Shown: piece after piece, positions 21,596 to 31,183 of the stretch
How positions within the stretch are numbered: position 1 is the first letter of the stretch
Layout: the number at the start of each line of letters is the position of its first letter
Source of the DNA: Pseudomonas abietaniphila
GTDB lineage: Bacteria > Pseudomonadota > Gammaproteobacteria > Pseudomonadales > Pseudomonadaceae
Assembly: GCF_900100795.1 (NCBI RefSeq)
Contig: NZ_FNCO01000007.1
Location: 62,001-126,000 of the forward strand
DNA length: 64,000 nucleotides
Reading direction: 5' to 3'
Made by a program: the position numbers and the translations under genes
Notes under the pieces: generated by a model
Database searches by the model: none
Told to the model about the DNA's origin: nothing
Seen by the model: only the letters and a program-made list of their open reading frames with translations

Positions 21596-22030
21596 TCAGG
21601 AGGCGCCCGGAATGAACTTCAATGTGCCGACCACCCCATCATTGCCCCGTTCCGGGTTGTCCAGCGGATGACGGACGCCGTCATTGACCGGCACTTCTTC
21701 GAAATCGAACGGGCTGATCCCGTCCAGGCACGCTGCGTTGATCCCGTACTGATCGGGGCTTGAGCGGCGTTGATGATGGGTATAGATGCCACAGACAGAG
21801 CAGAAGAAATGTTTCGCAGCGCCGGTATTGAACTGGTAGAGCGTCAGCGCCTCCTCGCCAGCCGTAATCGTCAGATCCGACAGTTGCGCGCTCACCACCA
21901 CCGCGCCGCGCATGCGGCAATACGAGCAGTTACAACGGCGTGCGGAGTGCAGGCCATCGGTCAACCGCACCTCAAAACGCACCGTGCCGCAATGGCACTG
22001 CCCGTTGATGCGTTCAATGTCTTTGTTCAT
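21596..22030 (-). CDS. GFA (glutathione-dependent formaldehyde-activating / CENP-V) family protein
   Basis: A 144-residue zinc-binding protein of the GFA family. Cysteine groups CHCGTVRFEV, RRCNCSYCRMRG and FFCSVCGIYTHHQRRS bind the two zincs. Only the small metal-binding core is present; glutathione binding is not provable. It is probably cytoplasmic. It is convergent with the Hsp20 gene, 25 bp apart, with no visible terminator between. Confidence 0.92.
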   Translation of the reverse strand: MNKDIERINGQCHCGTVRFEVRLTDGLHSARRCNCSYCRMRGAVVVSAQLSDLTITAGEEALTLYQFNTGAAKHFFCSVCGIYTHHQRRSSPDQYGINAACLDGISPFDFEEVPVNDGVRHPLDNPERGNDGVVGTLKFIPGAS

Positions 22031-22093
22031 GATCGTCCTCCTCCTGACCTCGGGTCGTTCGGCCTGCGCATGCCAAGCCGCGATGCTCTTGAC

Positions 22094-22119
22094 AAAAAAG
22101 CACCCGAGGGTGCTTTTTC
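22094..22119. terminator. Bidirectional rho-independent terminator
   Basis: An AAAAAGCACC/GGTGCTTTTT stem with a 4-nt loop is flanked by A and T runs on both sides. It ends the OsmC-YcaO transcript that arrives from the right. Confidence 0.9.
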
Positions 22120-22130
22120 TGTCACTGCAA

Positions 22131-24335
22131 TCAGCTGGACGCCACCACGGTGGCAGCCCTGGCCGAATGCAGTTTCTGATAGCTTTCGATCAACCGCAGA
22201 TGCCGGTCGAGCCCTTCGAGCTTCATGCTGGTCGGGGTCAGGCCGTAGAAACGCACGCTGCCGTTCACCGAACCGATGGCGGCGTCCATGCGCTCGTGGC
22301 CGAACATCCGACGGAAGTTCACCTCGTAGTCGGCCAGCTCCAGATCGTCATCCAGCTCCATCTCCAGCACGACGTTGACGGCCTGATAGAACAAGCCGCG
22401 CTCGACCGTGTTGTCGTTGTATTGCAGGAACGCTTCCACCAGATCTTTGGCCTGCTCGTACTTCTGCAGCGCGAGGTAGATCAGCAGCCGCAACTCCAGA
22501 ATGGTCAACTGACCCCACGCGGTGTTGTCGTCGAACTCGATGCCGATCAACGTCTTGATGTCGGTGTAATCGTCCAGTTCGCTGTCTTCCAGACGCTTGG
22601 CCAGCGTGCGCAAGCCGACCTTGCTCAGGCTGTGCAGGTTCAGGATGTCGGCGCGGAACTGCAGGGCCTTGTTGGTGTTGTCCCAGATCAGGTCATCGAT
22701 CGGGTAGATCTCCGAGTAATCCGGCACCAGAATGCGGCAGGCCTTGGCACCGATGTGCTCGTAGACCGCCATGTACACTTCTTTGCCCATGCCTTCGAGG
22801 ATGCCGAACAGGGTGGCCGCTTCCTGGTCATTGGAGTCTTCACCGCAGCCGGAGAAGTCCCACTCGACGAATTCGAAATCCGGCTTGGCGCTGAAGAACC
22901 GCCACGACACCACACCGCTGGAATCAATGAAGTGCTCGACGAAGTTGTTCGGCTCGATCACCGCCTGACCTTCAAAAGTCGGTTGCGGCAGGTCGTTCAA
23001 GCCTTCGAAACTGCGCCCTTGCAACAATTCGGTCAGGCTGCGCTCCAGCGCGATCTCAAGGCTCGGGTGGGCGCCGAACGAAGCGAACACACCGCCCGTG
23101 CGCGGGTTCATCAAGGTCACGCACATCACCGGAAATTCTCCGCCGAGCGATGCGTCCTTCACCAACACGGGGAAGCCCTGCTCTTCCAGACCCTTGATGC
23201 CCGCCAGGATGCTCGGGTATTTGGCCAGCACGTCCTGCGGCACATCCGGCAGCGCCATTTCACCCTCAAGGATTTCGCGCTTGACCGCGCGCTCGAAGAT
23301 TTCCGACAAGCACTGCACCTGCGCTTCGGCCAGCGTGTTGCCCGCGCTCATGCCGTTGCTCAGGTACAGGTTCTCGATCAGGTTGGACGGGAAATAGACC
23401 GTCTCGCCATCCGACTGCCGCACGAAAGGCAACGAACAGATGCCGCGCTGGGTGTTGCCGGAGTTGGTGTCGTACAGGTGCGATCCCGAGAGCTCACCGT
23501 CCGGGTTGTAAATCGCCAGGCAGTAGTCGTCGAGGATCTCGGTCGGCAGCGCATCGTTGGGGCCGGGCTTGAACCAGCGCTCGTCCGGGTAATGCACGAA
23601 CGCCGCGTTGGCGATGTCTTCGCCCCAGAATTGATCGTTGTAGAAGAAGTTGCAATTGAGGCGCTCGATGAATTCGCCCAGTGCCGAGGCGAGCGCGCTT
23701 TCCTTGGTGGCGCCCTTGCCGTTGGTAAAGCACATTGGCGAGTGAGCGTCACGGATGTGCAGCGACCACACGTTGGGCACGATATTGCGCCATGAAGCGA
23801 TTTCGATCTTCATGCCCAGGCCGGCCAGGATGCCCGACATGTTGGCGATGGTCTGCTCCAACGGCAGGTCCTTGCCGGCAATGTAGGTGCCGGCCTCTGA
23901 AGTCGATGAGGGCATCAACAGCGCCTGGGCGTCGGCGTCCAGGCTCTCGACTTCCTCGATCACAAACTCGGGCCCGGCCTGCACGACCTTCTTGACGGTG
24001 CAGCGGTCGATGGAGCGCAAGATGCCCTGGCGGTCCTTGTCGGAGATGTCGGCAGGCAGTTCGACCTGAATCTTGAAGATCTGGTTGTAGCGGTTTTCAG
24101 GGTCAACGATGTTGTTCTGCGAGAGACGAATGTGCTCGGTCGGGATGTTGCGCGTGTCGCAGTACAACTTCACGAAGTAGGCCGCGCACAGCGCCGAAGA
24201 CGCCAGAAAGTAATCGAACGGCCCCGGTGCCGAACCATCACCCTTATAGCGAATGGGCTGATCGGCAATCACCGTGAAGTCGTCGAACTTGGCTTCAAGT
24301 CGGAGATTGTCGAGAAAGTTGACCTTGATTTCCAT
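22131..24335 (-). CDS. ycaO: OsmC-domain/YcaO-domain fusion protein
   Basis: A 734-residue protein. Residues 1 to about 130 form an OsmC/Ohr-like domain (MEIKVNFLDNLRLEAKFDDF, DYFLASSALCAAYFVKLYC). The YcaO domain follows from about 155 (IASWRNIVPNVWSLHIRDAHSPMCF, ESALASALGEFIERLNCNFFY, ERSLTELLQGRS), then a TPR-like C-terminal extension (about 600-730). E. coli YcaO, implicated in RimO-dependent ribosomal protein S12 methylthiolation, is about 586 aa and lacks the OsmC part. YcaO domains activate amide backbones with ATP. The fused OsmC module suggests thiol or sulphur handling, but no substrate is proven. It is monocistronic with a strong terminator. Confidence 0.93.
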   Translation of the reverse strand: MEIKVNFLDNLRLEAKFDDFTVIADQPIRYKGDGSAPGPFDYFLASSALCAAYFVKLYCDTRNIPTEHIRLSQNNIVDPENRYNQIFKIQVELPADISDKDRQGILRSIDRCTVKKVVQAGPEFVIEEVESLDADAQALLMPSSTSEAGTYIAGKDLPLEQTIANMSGILAGLGMKIEIASWRNIVPNVWSLHIRDAHSPMCFTNGKGATKESALASALGEFIERLNCNFFYNDQFWGEDIANAAFVHYPDERWFKPGPNDALPTEILDDYCLAIYNPDGELSGSHLYDTNSGNTQRGICSLPFVRQSDGETVYFPSNLIENLYLSNGMSAGNTLAEAQVQCLSEIFERAVKREILEGEMALPDVPQDVLAKYPSILAGIKGLEEQGFPVLVKDASLGGEFPVMCVTLMNPRTGGVFASFGAHPSLEIALERSLTELLQGRSFEGLNDLPQPTFEGQAVIEPNNFVEHFIDSSGVVSWRFFSAKPDFEFVEWDFSGCGEDSNDQEAATLFGILEGMGKEVYMAVYEHIGAKACRILVPDYSEIYPIDDLIWDNTNKALQFRADILNLHSLSKVGLRTLAKRLEDSELDDYTDIKTLIGIEFDDNTAWGQLTILELRLLIYLALQKYEQAKDLVEAFLQYNDNTVERGLFYQAVNVVLEMELDDDLELADYEVNFRRMFGHERMDAAIGSVNGSVRFYGLTPTSMKLEGLDRHLRLIESYQKLHSARAATVVASS

Positions 24336-24612
24336 GGGGGATTACCGAAACGAGAAAACGATTTGGCGGCCATTATCCGGCTTTTCAGGCGGAAGTCTTG
24401 GTTTTCGTCGGACGGCGGCTGTCGGCAGGCCCTGCATTCACCTGGCTGCCAGATCGGGCGTCGAGTGCCTGACGAACGGCATATTCATGGAACTCATGGG
24501 CACAATTCCGGCCCTATACCCTGTACGCCTCTGAAACGGTGCTGATGCATGGGGGCAGGCACAGAGCGCACGACGCTGTGCTTATGGAATCCACTCGCTT
24601 ACAGGTGACACG

Positions 24613-24966
24613 GTGAATACATTTATTGCGCTGGAAAAGCTCGAAGAGATTGATCTGCAGGATTATCACGAGGTCTGGCTGACGACTTCAGAGCGTTGGC
24701 CTCAGGATCCGGAAACGGCACAACGGGTGTGCCTCTGGCGAGCCGACCGTGAATTGACCCGGGACGTGGAAATCGACGATGTGTATTTTCAGAACCTGCC
24801 CCGCTTGTGGCTGCTGGTCGATGATCTGCACGACAAGCCAGCGGTCAGCCATGTCGAGCAGGCCCTGAACGTGCGCATCGGCGAACTGCAACTGGAAGGT
24901 GAGTTTCTCCCGGACGAGAAGGACAAGGTGCCGTCCGGCGACAAGCGCACGGACCTGAGAAGCTGA
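24613..24966 (+). CDS. Hypothetical protein, 117 aa
   Basis: A 117-residue acidic soluble protein starting at a GTG codon (MNTFIALEKLEEIDLQDYHE). No signal peptide or membrane segment is visible. The middle region (VWLTTSERWPQDPETAQRVCLWRADRELTRDVEIDDVYFQNLPRLWLLVDDL) looks globular. No family is recognised. It is isolated between the YcaO gene and a convergent Dyp peroxidase gene. Codon use looks like its neighbours, which supports it as a genuine gene. Confidence 0.65.
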   Translation: MNTFIALEKLEEIDLQDYHEVWLTTSERWPQDPETAQRVCLWRADRELTRDVEIDDVYFQNLPRLWLLVDDLHDKPAVSHVEQALNVRIGELQLEGEFLPDEKDKVPSGDKRTDLRS

Positions 24967-25029
24967 CAGGGAAGACATCCGTGGCAGCGGATCCCTCACG
25001 CTGCCACCACCGTTGACGCCTCCGATCTG

Positions 25030-25968
25030 TCAGTCGCCCAGCGCTTCAAGAAAGTCCGAGGATGGGACAAAAAACAGCGTCCCGCTGACCGCTTTGCTGA
25101 AATCCAGCAATCGGTCGTAATGGCCGACGGGCCGCCCGACGAACATGTTTTCGAGCATCTGCTCCAGTGGCTCCGGCGATCGGGCGTAACCGATGAAATA
25201 GGTGCCGAATTCATTCGACCCGGGACGGCCGAACGGCATGTTGTCCCGCAGGATCTTGACCTCTTTCCCGTCTTTTTCGATCACCGTCAGCGCACTGTGA
25301 GAGTTGCTCGGTTTCACCGAATCATCGAGCTCGATATCGGACAGCTTCTTGCGACCGATGACGAGTTCCTGTTGCTCCACGGTCAGACGGTTCCAGGCGT
25401 TCATGTCGTGCAGGTACTTCTGCACGATCACATAACTGCCTCCGGCAAACGTCGGATCCTCGTCACCCACAATCGTCGCCTCGACGGCTTTGTTGCCGAC
25501 CGGGTTCTCGGTGCCATCGACGAAGCCGACCATGCTGCGCATGTCGAAATTGCGGAACCCGTGCACCTCGTCAACCACCTGAACCGCGTCGCCCAAGGGC
25601 GCCAAGAGTTGCGTGGCGAGCTCAAAGCAGAGGTCCATGCGGTCGGCACGCAGATGCAGCAGGATGTCGCCCGGCGTGGCGATTGCCTTGCGCCCTTCCA
25701 CGCCGAATTCGCGAAAGGTGTGCAGAGAAGCCGGCCGGGTGCTACCGAACAGAATGCCCCAGGCATTGAAGCTGAACCCGCACACGCAGGATAAATTGCC
25801 GTCGGGTACACGCTTGCCGACAGCGCGCACGAGCCCGGCAATGTCCGCGCACCAGCTTCTGACTGCTTGTGCAGCCTCTTCACCGGAGGACAGCGTCGCC
25901 ACCATGAAGATCGCGCTGCTGGTAATCGGCGTGTCGACGCCCTGCGGATAAGGAGTGTTTTTCATCAT
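25030..25968 (-). CDS. Dye-decolorizing (Dyp-type) peroxidase, class B/YfeX-like
   Basis: A 312-residue haem peroxidase. Conserved features are the distal Asp in GFVDGTENP, the proximal haem-ligand His in SNSHSALTVIE, and the distal Arg/Asn pair in ILRDNMPFG. The ending GHYDRLLDFSKAVSGTLFFVPS is characteristic of class B (YfeX/DypB). No signal or Tat motif is present, so it is cytoplasmic. It oxidises dyes or porphyrinogens with H2O2. Start at 25968 or 25965, as the ATG codons are tandem. It complements katG at 13 kb as a peroxide-handling enzyme. Confidence 0.95.
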   Translation of the reverse strand: MMKNTPYPQGVDTPITSSAIFMVATLSSGEEAAQAVRSWCADIAGLVRAVGKRVPDGNLSCVCGFSFNAWGILFGSTRPASLHTFREFGVEGRKAIATPGDILLHLRADRMDLCFELATQLLAPLGDAVQVVDEVHGFRNFDMRSMVGFVDGTENPVGNKAVEATIVGDEDPTFAGGSYVIVQKYLHDMNAWNRLTVEQQELVIGRKKLSDIELDDSVKPSNSHSALTVIEKDGKEVKILRDNMPFGRPGSNEFGTYFIGYARSPEPLEQMLENMFVGRPVGHYDRLLDFSKAVSGTLFFVPSSDFLEALGD

Positions 25969-26040
25969 GGCCCGTGCATTCCTCGACGACTCCAACCATC
26001 GCCTGACGATGGACCGAGGGAGATTACCACTCCTGCACGC

Positions 26041-26908
26041 GCTTCGGACGTCTCCTACAGTTATCGCGGCGTCACTCGGATTCGCGGCTGACACAGACTC
26101 TGTAGGAGCCGGCTTGCTGGCGAAGGCGTCATGTCAGCCGACATCGTCATTGGCTGAGACACCGCATTCGCTGCCCTCGTAACCTCCGACGTCCCCTACA
26201 GTTATCGCGGCGTAATCTGGATTCGGGGCTGACACAGACTCTGTAGGAGCCGGCTTGCTGGCGAAGGCGTCATGTCAGCCGACGTCACCCTTGGCTGACA
26301 CACTGCATTCGCTGCCGTCGTAACCTCCGACGTCTCCTACAGTTATCGCGGCGTAATCTAGATTCGTGGCTGGCACAGACTCTGTAGGAGCCGGCTTGCT
26401 GGCGAAGGCGTCATGTCAGCCGACATCGTCATCGGCTGTCCCATCGCATTCGCTGCCGTCGTAACCTCCGACGTCTCCTACAGTTATCGCGGCGTAATCT
26501 GGATTCGCGGCTGACACAGACTCTGTAGGAGCCGGCTGGCTGGCGAAGGCGTCAGGCCAGCCGACATCATCATCTGGATTCGGGGCTAACACAGACTCTG
26601 TAGGAGCCGGCTTGCTGGCGAACGCGTCAGGTCAGCCGACATCATCATTGGCTGACACACCGCATTCGCTGCCGTCGTAACCTCCGACGTCTCCTACAGT
26701 TATCGCGGCGTAATCTGGATTCGGGGCTAACACAGACTTTGTAGGAGCCGGCTTGCTGGCGAAGGCGTCATGTCAGCCGACATCGTCATCGGCTGTCCCA
26801 TCGCATTCGCTGCCCTCGTAACCTCGGACGTCTCCTACAGTTATCGCGGCGTAATCTGGATTCGGGGCTGGCACAGACTCTGTAAGAGCCGGCTGGCTGG
26901 CGAAGGCT
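26041..26908. repeat. Tandem array of about 141-bp REPIN-bearing units
   Basis: The marker TGTAGGAGCCGGCTTGCTGG starts at 26101, 26242, 26383, 26524, 26599, 26740 and 26881 (some copies have 1-2 changes). Spacing is 141, 141, 141, 75, 141 and 141 bp. Each unit also carries an inverted TCTCCTACAG copy next to TTATCGCGGCGT, so a unit forms a CTCCTACAG/CTGTAGGAG REPIN-type hairpin. The 75-bp unit has lost 66 bp. The array fills most of the 980-bp gap between the Dyp peroxidase gene start and yghU, and ORFs across it are artefacts. Confidence 0.93.
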
Positions 26909-26949
26909 GCATCAGACACATCGAAGCTTACAGACAGACCTTACCCAAC

Positions 26950-27789
26950 TCAGCTGATGTCCGACGCAGCATGTCGCTCTGGCACCTGTTTGTCTTCATC
27001 ACCCCAGGTGCGGTTCACCCGCAGGCCTCGGACCACCGCGGGTCGCCGGGCGATTTCTTTCGCCCAGCGCTGCACGTGGGTGTACTCGTCGGCCGCCAGG
27101 AATTCGGCTGCCGAATAAACGTTGCCGAGTGCCAGTTGACCGTACCAGGACCAGATCGCGATGTCGGCGATGGTGAAGGTGTCGCCCGCCATGTATGGGC
27201 TTTCGGCTAGGCGACGATCCAGCACGTCCAGCTGACGCTTCGCTTCCATGGTGAAGCGGTTGATCGCGTATTCGATCTTCTCCGGCGCATAGGCATAGAA
27301 ATGCCCGAACCCGCCCCCCAGATACGGCGCCGCACCCATCTGCCAGAACAACCAGTTCAAGGTTTCGGTACGTCCCGCCAAATCGGTCGGCAAGAGTGCG
27401 CCGAACTTTTCGGCAAGGTACAGCAGGATCGAACCGGACTCGAACACGCGAGTCGGTGGCGTGGTGCTGTGGTCCAGCAACGCCGGAATCTTGGAGTTGG
27501 GGTTGATGTCGACGAAACCACTGGAGAACTGGTCGCCTTCGCCGATGCGAATCAGCCAGGCATCGTACTCAGCGTCCTTGTGCCCGAGCGCCAGCAGCTC
27601 CTCAAGCATGATGGTGACCTTGACACCGTTGGGCGTGGCCAGCGAATACAGCTGCAGCGCATGCTTGCCGACAGGCAGGACTTTGTCGTGGGTAGGACCG
27701 GCCACGGGACGGTTGATGCTTGCAAACTGACCACCGGACTCGGCCTCGTTTTTCCAGACTTTCGGGGGAACGTAAGCTGCTTTAGTCAC
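26950..27789 (-). CDS. yghU: Glutathione-dependent disulfide-bond oxidoreductase YghU
   Basis: A 279-residue glutathione S-transferase-family protein of the YghU/Nu class. The N-terminal extension is MTKAAYVPPKVWKNEAESGG. The thioredoxin-like domain has LYSLATPNGVKVTIMLEELL and the SGFVDINPNSKIPAL region, with the glutathione-contacting ESGSILLYLAEK. The helical C-terminal domain includes FGHFYAYAPEKIEYA. It reduces mixed disulphides with glutathione in the cytoplasm. The full family length is present. Confidence 0.95.
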   Translation of the reverse strand: MTKAAYVPPKVWKNEAESGGQFASINRPVAGPTHDKVLPVGKHALQLYSLATPNGVKVTIMLEELLALGHKDAEYDAWLIRIGEGDQFSSGFVDINPNSKIPALLDHSTTPPTRVFESGSILLYLAEKFGALLPTDLAGRTETLNWLFWQMGAAPYLGGGFGHFYAYAPEKIEYAINRFTMEAKRQLDVLDRRLAESPYMAGDTFTIADIAIWSWYGQLALGNVYSAAEFLAADEYTHVQRWAKEIARRPAVVRGLRVNRTWGDEDKQVPERHAASDIS

Positions 27790-27994
27790 GAAACAAACCT
27801 CTTTGTGGGGCCATTAAGGTTGATCACTGGATCACACGTATCGCCGCGGGACGACACTGTGGGTCATGATGAGACCGGCCAGAAGTGAGAGCGGTTCAGG
27901 GTATGTGTTTACCGTGCTGGCGCTCAAGTGACATTTCACTGCCTGCCATCGACGCCCTGTTCTTCACATTGCCGCATTGAGGTGAGTTGTTCCC

Positions 27995-28429
27995 ATGCCC
28001 GAGTCCCTTTACCATCCGCCCTTCTCCGGCGCCAAAATCGCCGTGATATGCGAAGGCCGTCTGCTGACTTACCTGCGCGACGACACGCCCGCGATCCCCT
28101 GGCCCGGTCTGTGGGACCTGCCCGGCGGGGGCCGTGAGGGCGAAGAAACGCCCGAGCAATGCGCGCTGCGGGAAACCCACGAAGAGTTCGGCCTGATACT
28201 CGACCCTGCCTGGATTGTCTGGAAACGGAGGTACCCCGGACAAGGCGCGAACGGCCTCGACACCTGGTTCTTCGTCGCCCATGTGCCGGCCGGAACCTTT
28301 GAGCGGGTGATATTTGGCGACGAGGGTCAGCGCTGGGAAATCAAGACGGTAAGCGCCTATCTGGACATGGACCAGGCCATTCCCCACTTGCAGCAGCGAC
28401 TGCACGAATGCCTGTCCGATGACACCTGA
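27995..28429 (+). CDS. NUDIX hydrolase
   Basis: A 144-residue protein with a complete Nudix box (GGREGEETPEQCALRETHEEFG, from residue 45), fitting G-x5-E-x7-RE-x2-EE-x-G. The preceding YLRDDTPAIPWPGLWDLPGGG segment is the typical substrate-binding lead-in. It hydrolyses a nucleoside diphosphate-linked substrate, identity unknown. It is divergent from yghU (205-bp gap) and convergent with the GGDEF-EAL gene. Confidence 0.92.
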   Translation: MPESLYHPPFSGAKIAVICEGRLLTYLRDDTPAIPWPGLWDLPGGGREGEETPEQCALRETHEEFGLILDPAWIVWKRRYPGQGANGLDTWFFVAHVPAGTFERVIFGDEGQRWEIKTVSAYLDMDQAIPHLQQRLHECLSDDT

Positions 28430-28440
28430 TCCGGGGTATG

Positions 28441-30651
28441 TCAGACCGGGCCGGGCTCACCCGCCACCGATTTTGCGAACAGGGGCCCAAGCTGATCCGC
28501 TGGCACCGCTTTACTGAAATGAAACCCCTGAACTTCATCACACGGGTGGCGTTGCAGACATTCCAGTTGTTCCAGCGTTTCCACGCCCTCGGCCGTCACC
28601 GTCATGCCCAGCGAGCGCCCCAGGTCGATCATCGCCTGTACGATCGCCTGATCGTTGCCGCGCTCGGTCAGGTGCGCGATGAAGCTGCGATCAATCTTGA
28701 TGCCGTCCAACGGGTATTTGCGCAAGTACGCCAGCGAAGAAAACCCGGTGCCGAAATCGTCGAGGCTGAGGCGAACGCCCAGGGCCCTCAAGGCGGTAAG
28801 GGTTTTCAGCGCACTGTGGGCGTGGTCGAGGAGCACCCGCTCAGTGATCTCCAGTTCAAGCCGGCTGGCCGGTAATCCGCTGCTGTGCAGCGCGCTCGCC
28901 ACGACGGCCACCACGTCCTCGTTTTCCGCCAGCTGACCAGGCGAAAGGTTCACCGACAGGCCAATATCGCTCGGCCAGGTCATGGCCTCGCGACAGGCAT
29001 GTTCCAGCACCCAGCGGCCCAGCGGCTGAATCAGGCCGGTTTCTTCGGCCAGCGGAATAAAGGTATCGGGCGGCAACAGGCCACGTTCCGGGTGCTGCCA
29101 GCGCACCAATGCCTCGAAGCTGCGCAACGAGCCGCCGAGGGTTGTGTAGCGGGGCTGATAGTGAATACGCAGTTGCTCCTCGGCCAACGCCTGGCGCAAC
29201 GCCTGTTCGAGTTGACGCCGCGCCAGCAAGTGGGCATTCATGCCGTCGACGTAGATCCGCCAGGTGTTGCGCCCGGCCGCCTTGGCCTGGTACAGCGCGA
29301 TGTCGCTCATTCGCAGCAACTCGGCGGGCGTCTGCGCATGAGTCGGCGCCAGCGCGATACCGACGCTGGTGCCGATGAACACCGTTTGCGTGTCCAGATC
29401 GAAGGGCTGGCAGAGGTCATCGACCAGCGCCGCGCACATCGCCCCGACCTCGGTCTGATCGAAACTGCCGAGCCGCACCACGATGAATTCATCGCCGCCC
29501 AGCCGCGCGACCATACCGTCCGAGGGCACATGGCGGAGCAGACGTTCGGCGACTTCTTGCAAGACCCGGTCGCCAAAGGCATGGCCCAGCGCGTCGTTGA
29601 TCGGTTTGAAGCGATCCAGGTCCAGACTCAATACCGCCAGCGGCGACCTGACCGCACTGTCCAGATGCTCACCCAGAAACTGATGAAGCCGAAAACGGTT
29701 GGGTAATCCAGTGAGCGAATCGTGCAACGACAGTTGCGTGAGTTCTTTCTGGCTGGCGTGCAACGCTTCGAACTGAGCGTCGATCTGCCGGGCCGACGCC
29801 AGGGCGTATCGCACCAACATGGTCAGCACGATCGCCAGCGCCAGAACACCGGCGATGAACAGCGGCAACGTTTGCCGCAGCAGGTCCATGCCGGGGCTTG
29901 GCGGCATCCAGCTCAATTGAATGCCCGACCCCAGCAACGGCATTGAATCGACGCCGCGCTGCGGCCCGGTCGAAACGGAAATGGTCGGCAATCCGTAGGT
30001 TTCACTCAGATGCGCAAGCTTGTCGGCATCGAGGACGGTGACGAACATCATGACTGAAGCCGGCCCTGGCACGGGCTGGATCAGCGGGTCCCATCCCGGA
30101 CTGATCGTGGCCGCCGCGGCAAGTGCCGGCTGCCCGCCGACCTTGAGCGCACGCACGACACCATCGTTCTCCTGGGTCGATTGCCGGGCGTCGGCGATTA
30201 ACCCATTCAAGTCCCCTTCCAGCCAGTCACTGGCTTGCAGCATCGAGGGCGTGCCGTCGATGACCGCGTACACGGTGCGGTCCTGGGCGTTGATCACCAG
30301 CACGCCGTTGTAGCCGTACAGCTCGAACGGAATAGGGCCGACGTTGCGCTGATCGTCCGCCCAGGTCTTGTCCACGGTCATGTGCAGGTGTTTGTACGCC
30401 TCACCCCATTTCGCGTAATTGATGATGTTGCGCCCCACTTCGTTACGCACCTGCTCCATCGTGCGCGAGATGAATGTGCGCGAGCGCTGCTGCACGTCCA
30501 GGTCCTGGCTCAGGGCGTTCTTGACCAGCAGGTAACCGCCCAGACCAATGAGCAACAGCAACGCAAGAATCGCTGGAAACAGGCGCAGGATCAGCTGTCG
30601 GCTTCGACGGGTGGCAACCCAGCCGGTCAGCGTGGGGGTGGGTGTGGACAT
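28441..30651 (-). CDS. Membrane-bound GGDEF-EAL protein with CHASE4 sensor
   Basis: A 736-residue c-di-GMP signalling protein. TM helices at about 24-46 and 265-290 bracket a periplasmic CHASE4-like region (NYAKWGEAYKHL, GYNGVLVIN). The GGDEF domain keeps RLGGDEFIV. The EAL domain keeps EALVRW, DDFGTGFSSLAYLRKYPLDGIKIDRSF and EGVETLEQ, so both diguanylate cyclase and phosphodiesterase motifs look intact. No RxxD I-site is present 5 residues before GGDEF, suggesting no product inhibition. The start at MSTPTPTL has an AGGTG Shine-Dalgarno. Confidence 0.93.
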   Translation of the reverse strand: MSTPTPTLTGWVATRRSRQLILRLFPAILALLLLIGLGGYLLVKNALSQDLDVQQRSRTFISRTMEQVRNEVGRNIINYAKWGEAYKHLHMTVDKTWADDQRNVGPIPFELYGYNGVLVINAQDRTVYAVIDGTPSMLQASDWLEGDLNGLIADARQSTQENDGVVRALKVGGQPALAAAATISPGWDPLIQPVPGPASVMMFVTVLDADKLAHLSETYGLPTISVSTGPQRGVDSMPLLGSGIQLSWMPPSPGMDLLRQTLPLFIAGVLALAIVLTMLVRYALASARQIDAQFEALHASQKELTQLSLHDSLTGLPNRFRLHQFLGEHLDSAVRSPLAVLSLDLDRFKPINDALGHAFGDRVLQEVAERLLRHVPSDGMVARLGGDEFIVVRLGSFDQTEVGAMCAALVDDLCQPFDLDTQTVFIGTSVGIALAPTHAQTPAELLRMSDIALYQAKAAGRNTWRIYVDGMNAHLLARRQLEQALRQALAEEQLRIHYQPRYTTLGGSLRSFEALVRWQHPERGLLPPDTFIPLAEETGLIQPLGRWVLEHACREAMTWPSDIGLSVNLSPGQLAENEDVVAVVASALHSSGLPASRLELEITERVLLDHAHSALKTLTALRALGVRLSLDDFGTGFSSLAYLRKYPLDGIKIDRSFIAHLTERGNDQAIVQAMIDLGRSLGMTVTAEGVETLEQLECLQRHPCDEVQGFHFSKAVPADQLGPLFAKSVAGEPGPV

Positions 30652-30772
30652 GCGGACACCTGAATACATCGAGAACAACGATGGGCAGCGCGTCAGGCTC
30701 GACTGACGATACGCTTCGTCATACCGGCCAATGATTGCGAATGGCTATCGTAACTGGCTGTTTATGCAGGAG

Positions 30773-31183
30773 CTAGCCATCATTTGGCTTCAGAGGCAGA
30801 AGCTGCGATGCGATGGCTGCTTTGTCGATGACCGAATGGACGTTACAGACACGCCCCTGCCTGAACGCATAGAACACGTTCTCGGTGAATTGAATACGCC
30901 TTCCGTTGACCGGCAGACCAAAAAGCTCACCGACCGGTGTGCAGTCAAAGCAAAGCCGCACGGCCACATGCGGCGGGTCGGTGATGAGCAGGTCAAGGGT
31001 GAAATGCAGGTCCGGGATGGCGCGAAAATCGTTTTCGAGCATCGTTCGATAGCCGGATAACCCGATGCGTTGGCCGTTGTAATGAACGTCCTGATCGACG
31101 AACTCACCCAGTGCGGGCCAGTCCTGACGATTGAGACAATCGATGTAACCGCGATAGCGATCACTCAGTTCCTGCTTATCCAT
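30773..31183 (-). CDS. SnoaL-like (ester cyclase / NTF2-fold) protein
   Basis: A 136-residue NTF2-fold protein starting MDKQELSDRYRGYIDCLN. The pattern DQDVHYNGQRIGLSGYRTMLENDFRAIPDLHFTLDLL is typical of the SnoaL-like polyketide cyclase/ester cyclase group. The ATG at 31183 is preferred over a GTG at 31192 as AAGGG lies upstream at better spacing. Substrate unknown. It is divergent from gcd. Confidence 0.82.
   Translation of the reverse strand: MDKQELSDRYRGYIDCLNRQDWPALGEFVDQDVHYNGQRIGLSGYRTMLENDFRAIPDLHFTLDLLITDPPHVAVRLCFDCTPVGELFGLPVNGRRIQFTENVFYAFRQGRVCNVHSVIDKAAIASQLLPLKPNDG

Noticed and set aside
21912..23795. 627-aa plus-strand frame opposite the OsmC-YcaO gene
   Set aside because: It runs through the terminator and the GFA gene and lies opposite a clear YcaO protein.
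26041..26908. CRISPR array interpretation of the 141-bp repeats
   Set aside because: Units are 141 bp and nearly identical throughout, with no short repeat/unique spacer alternation and no cas genes nearby.
26770..27210. 146-aa frame crossing the end of the tandem array into yghU
   Set aside because: It is composed of repeat units and antisense yghU sequence.
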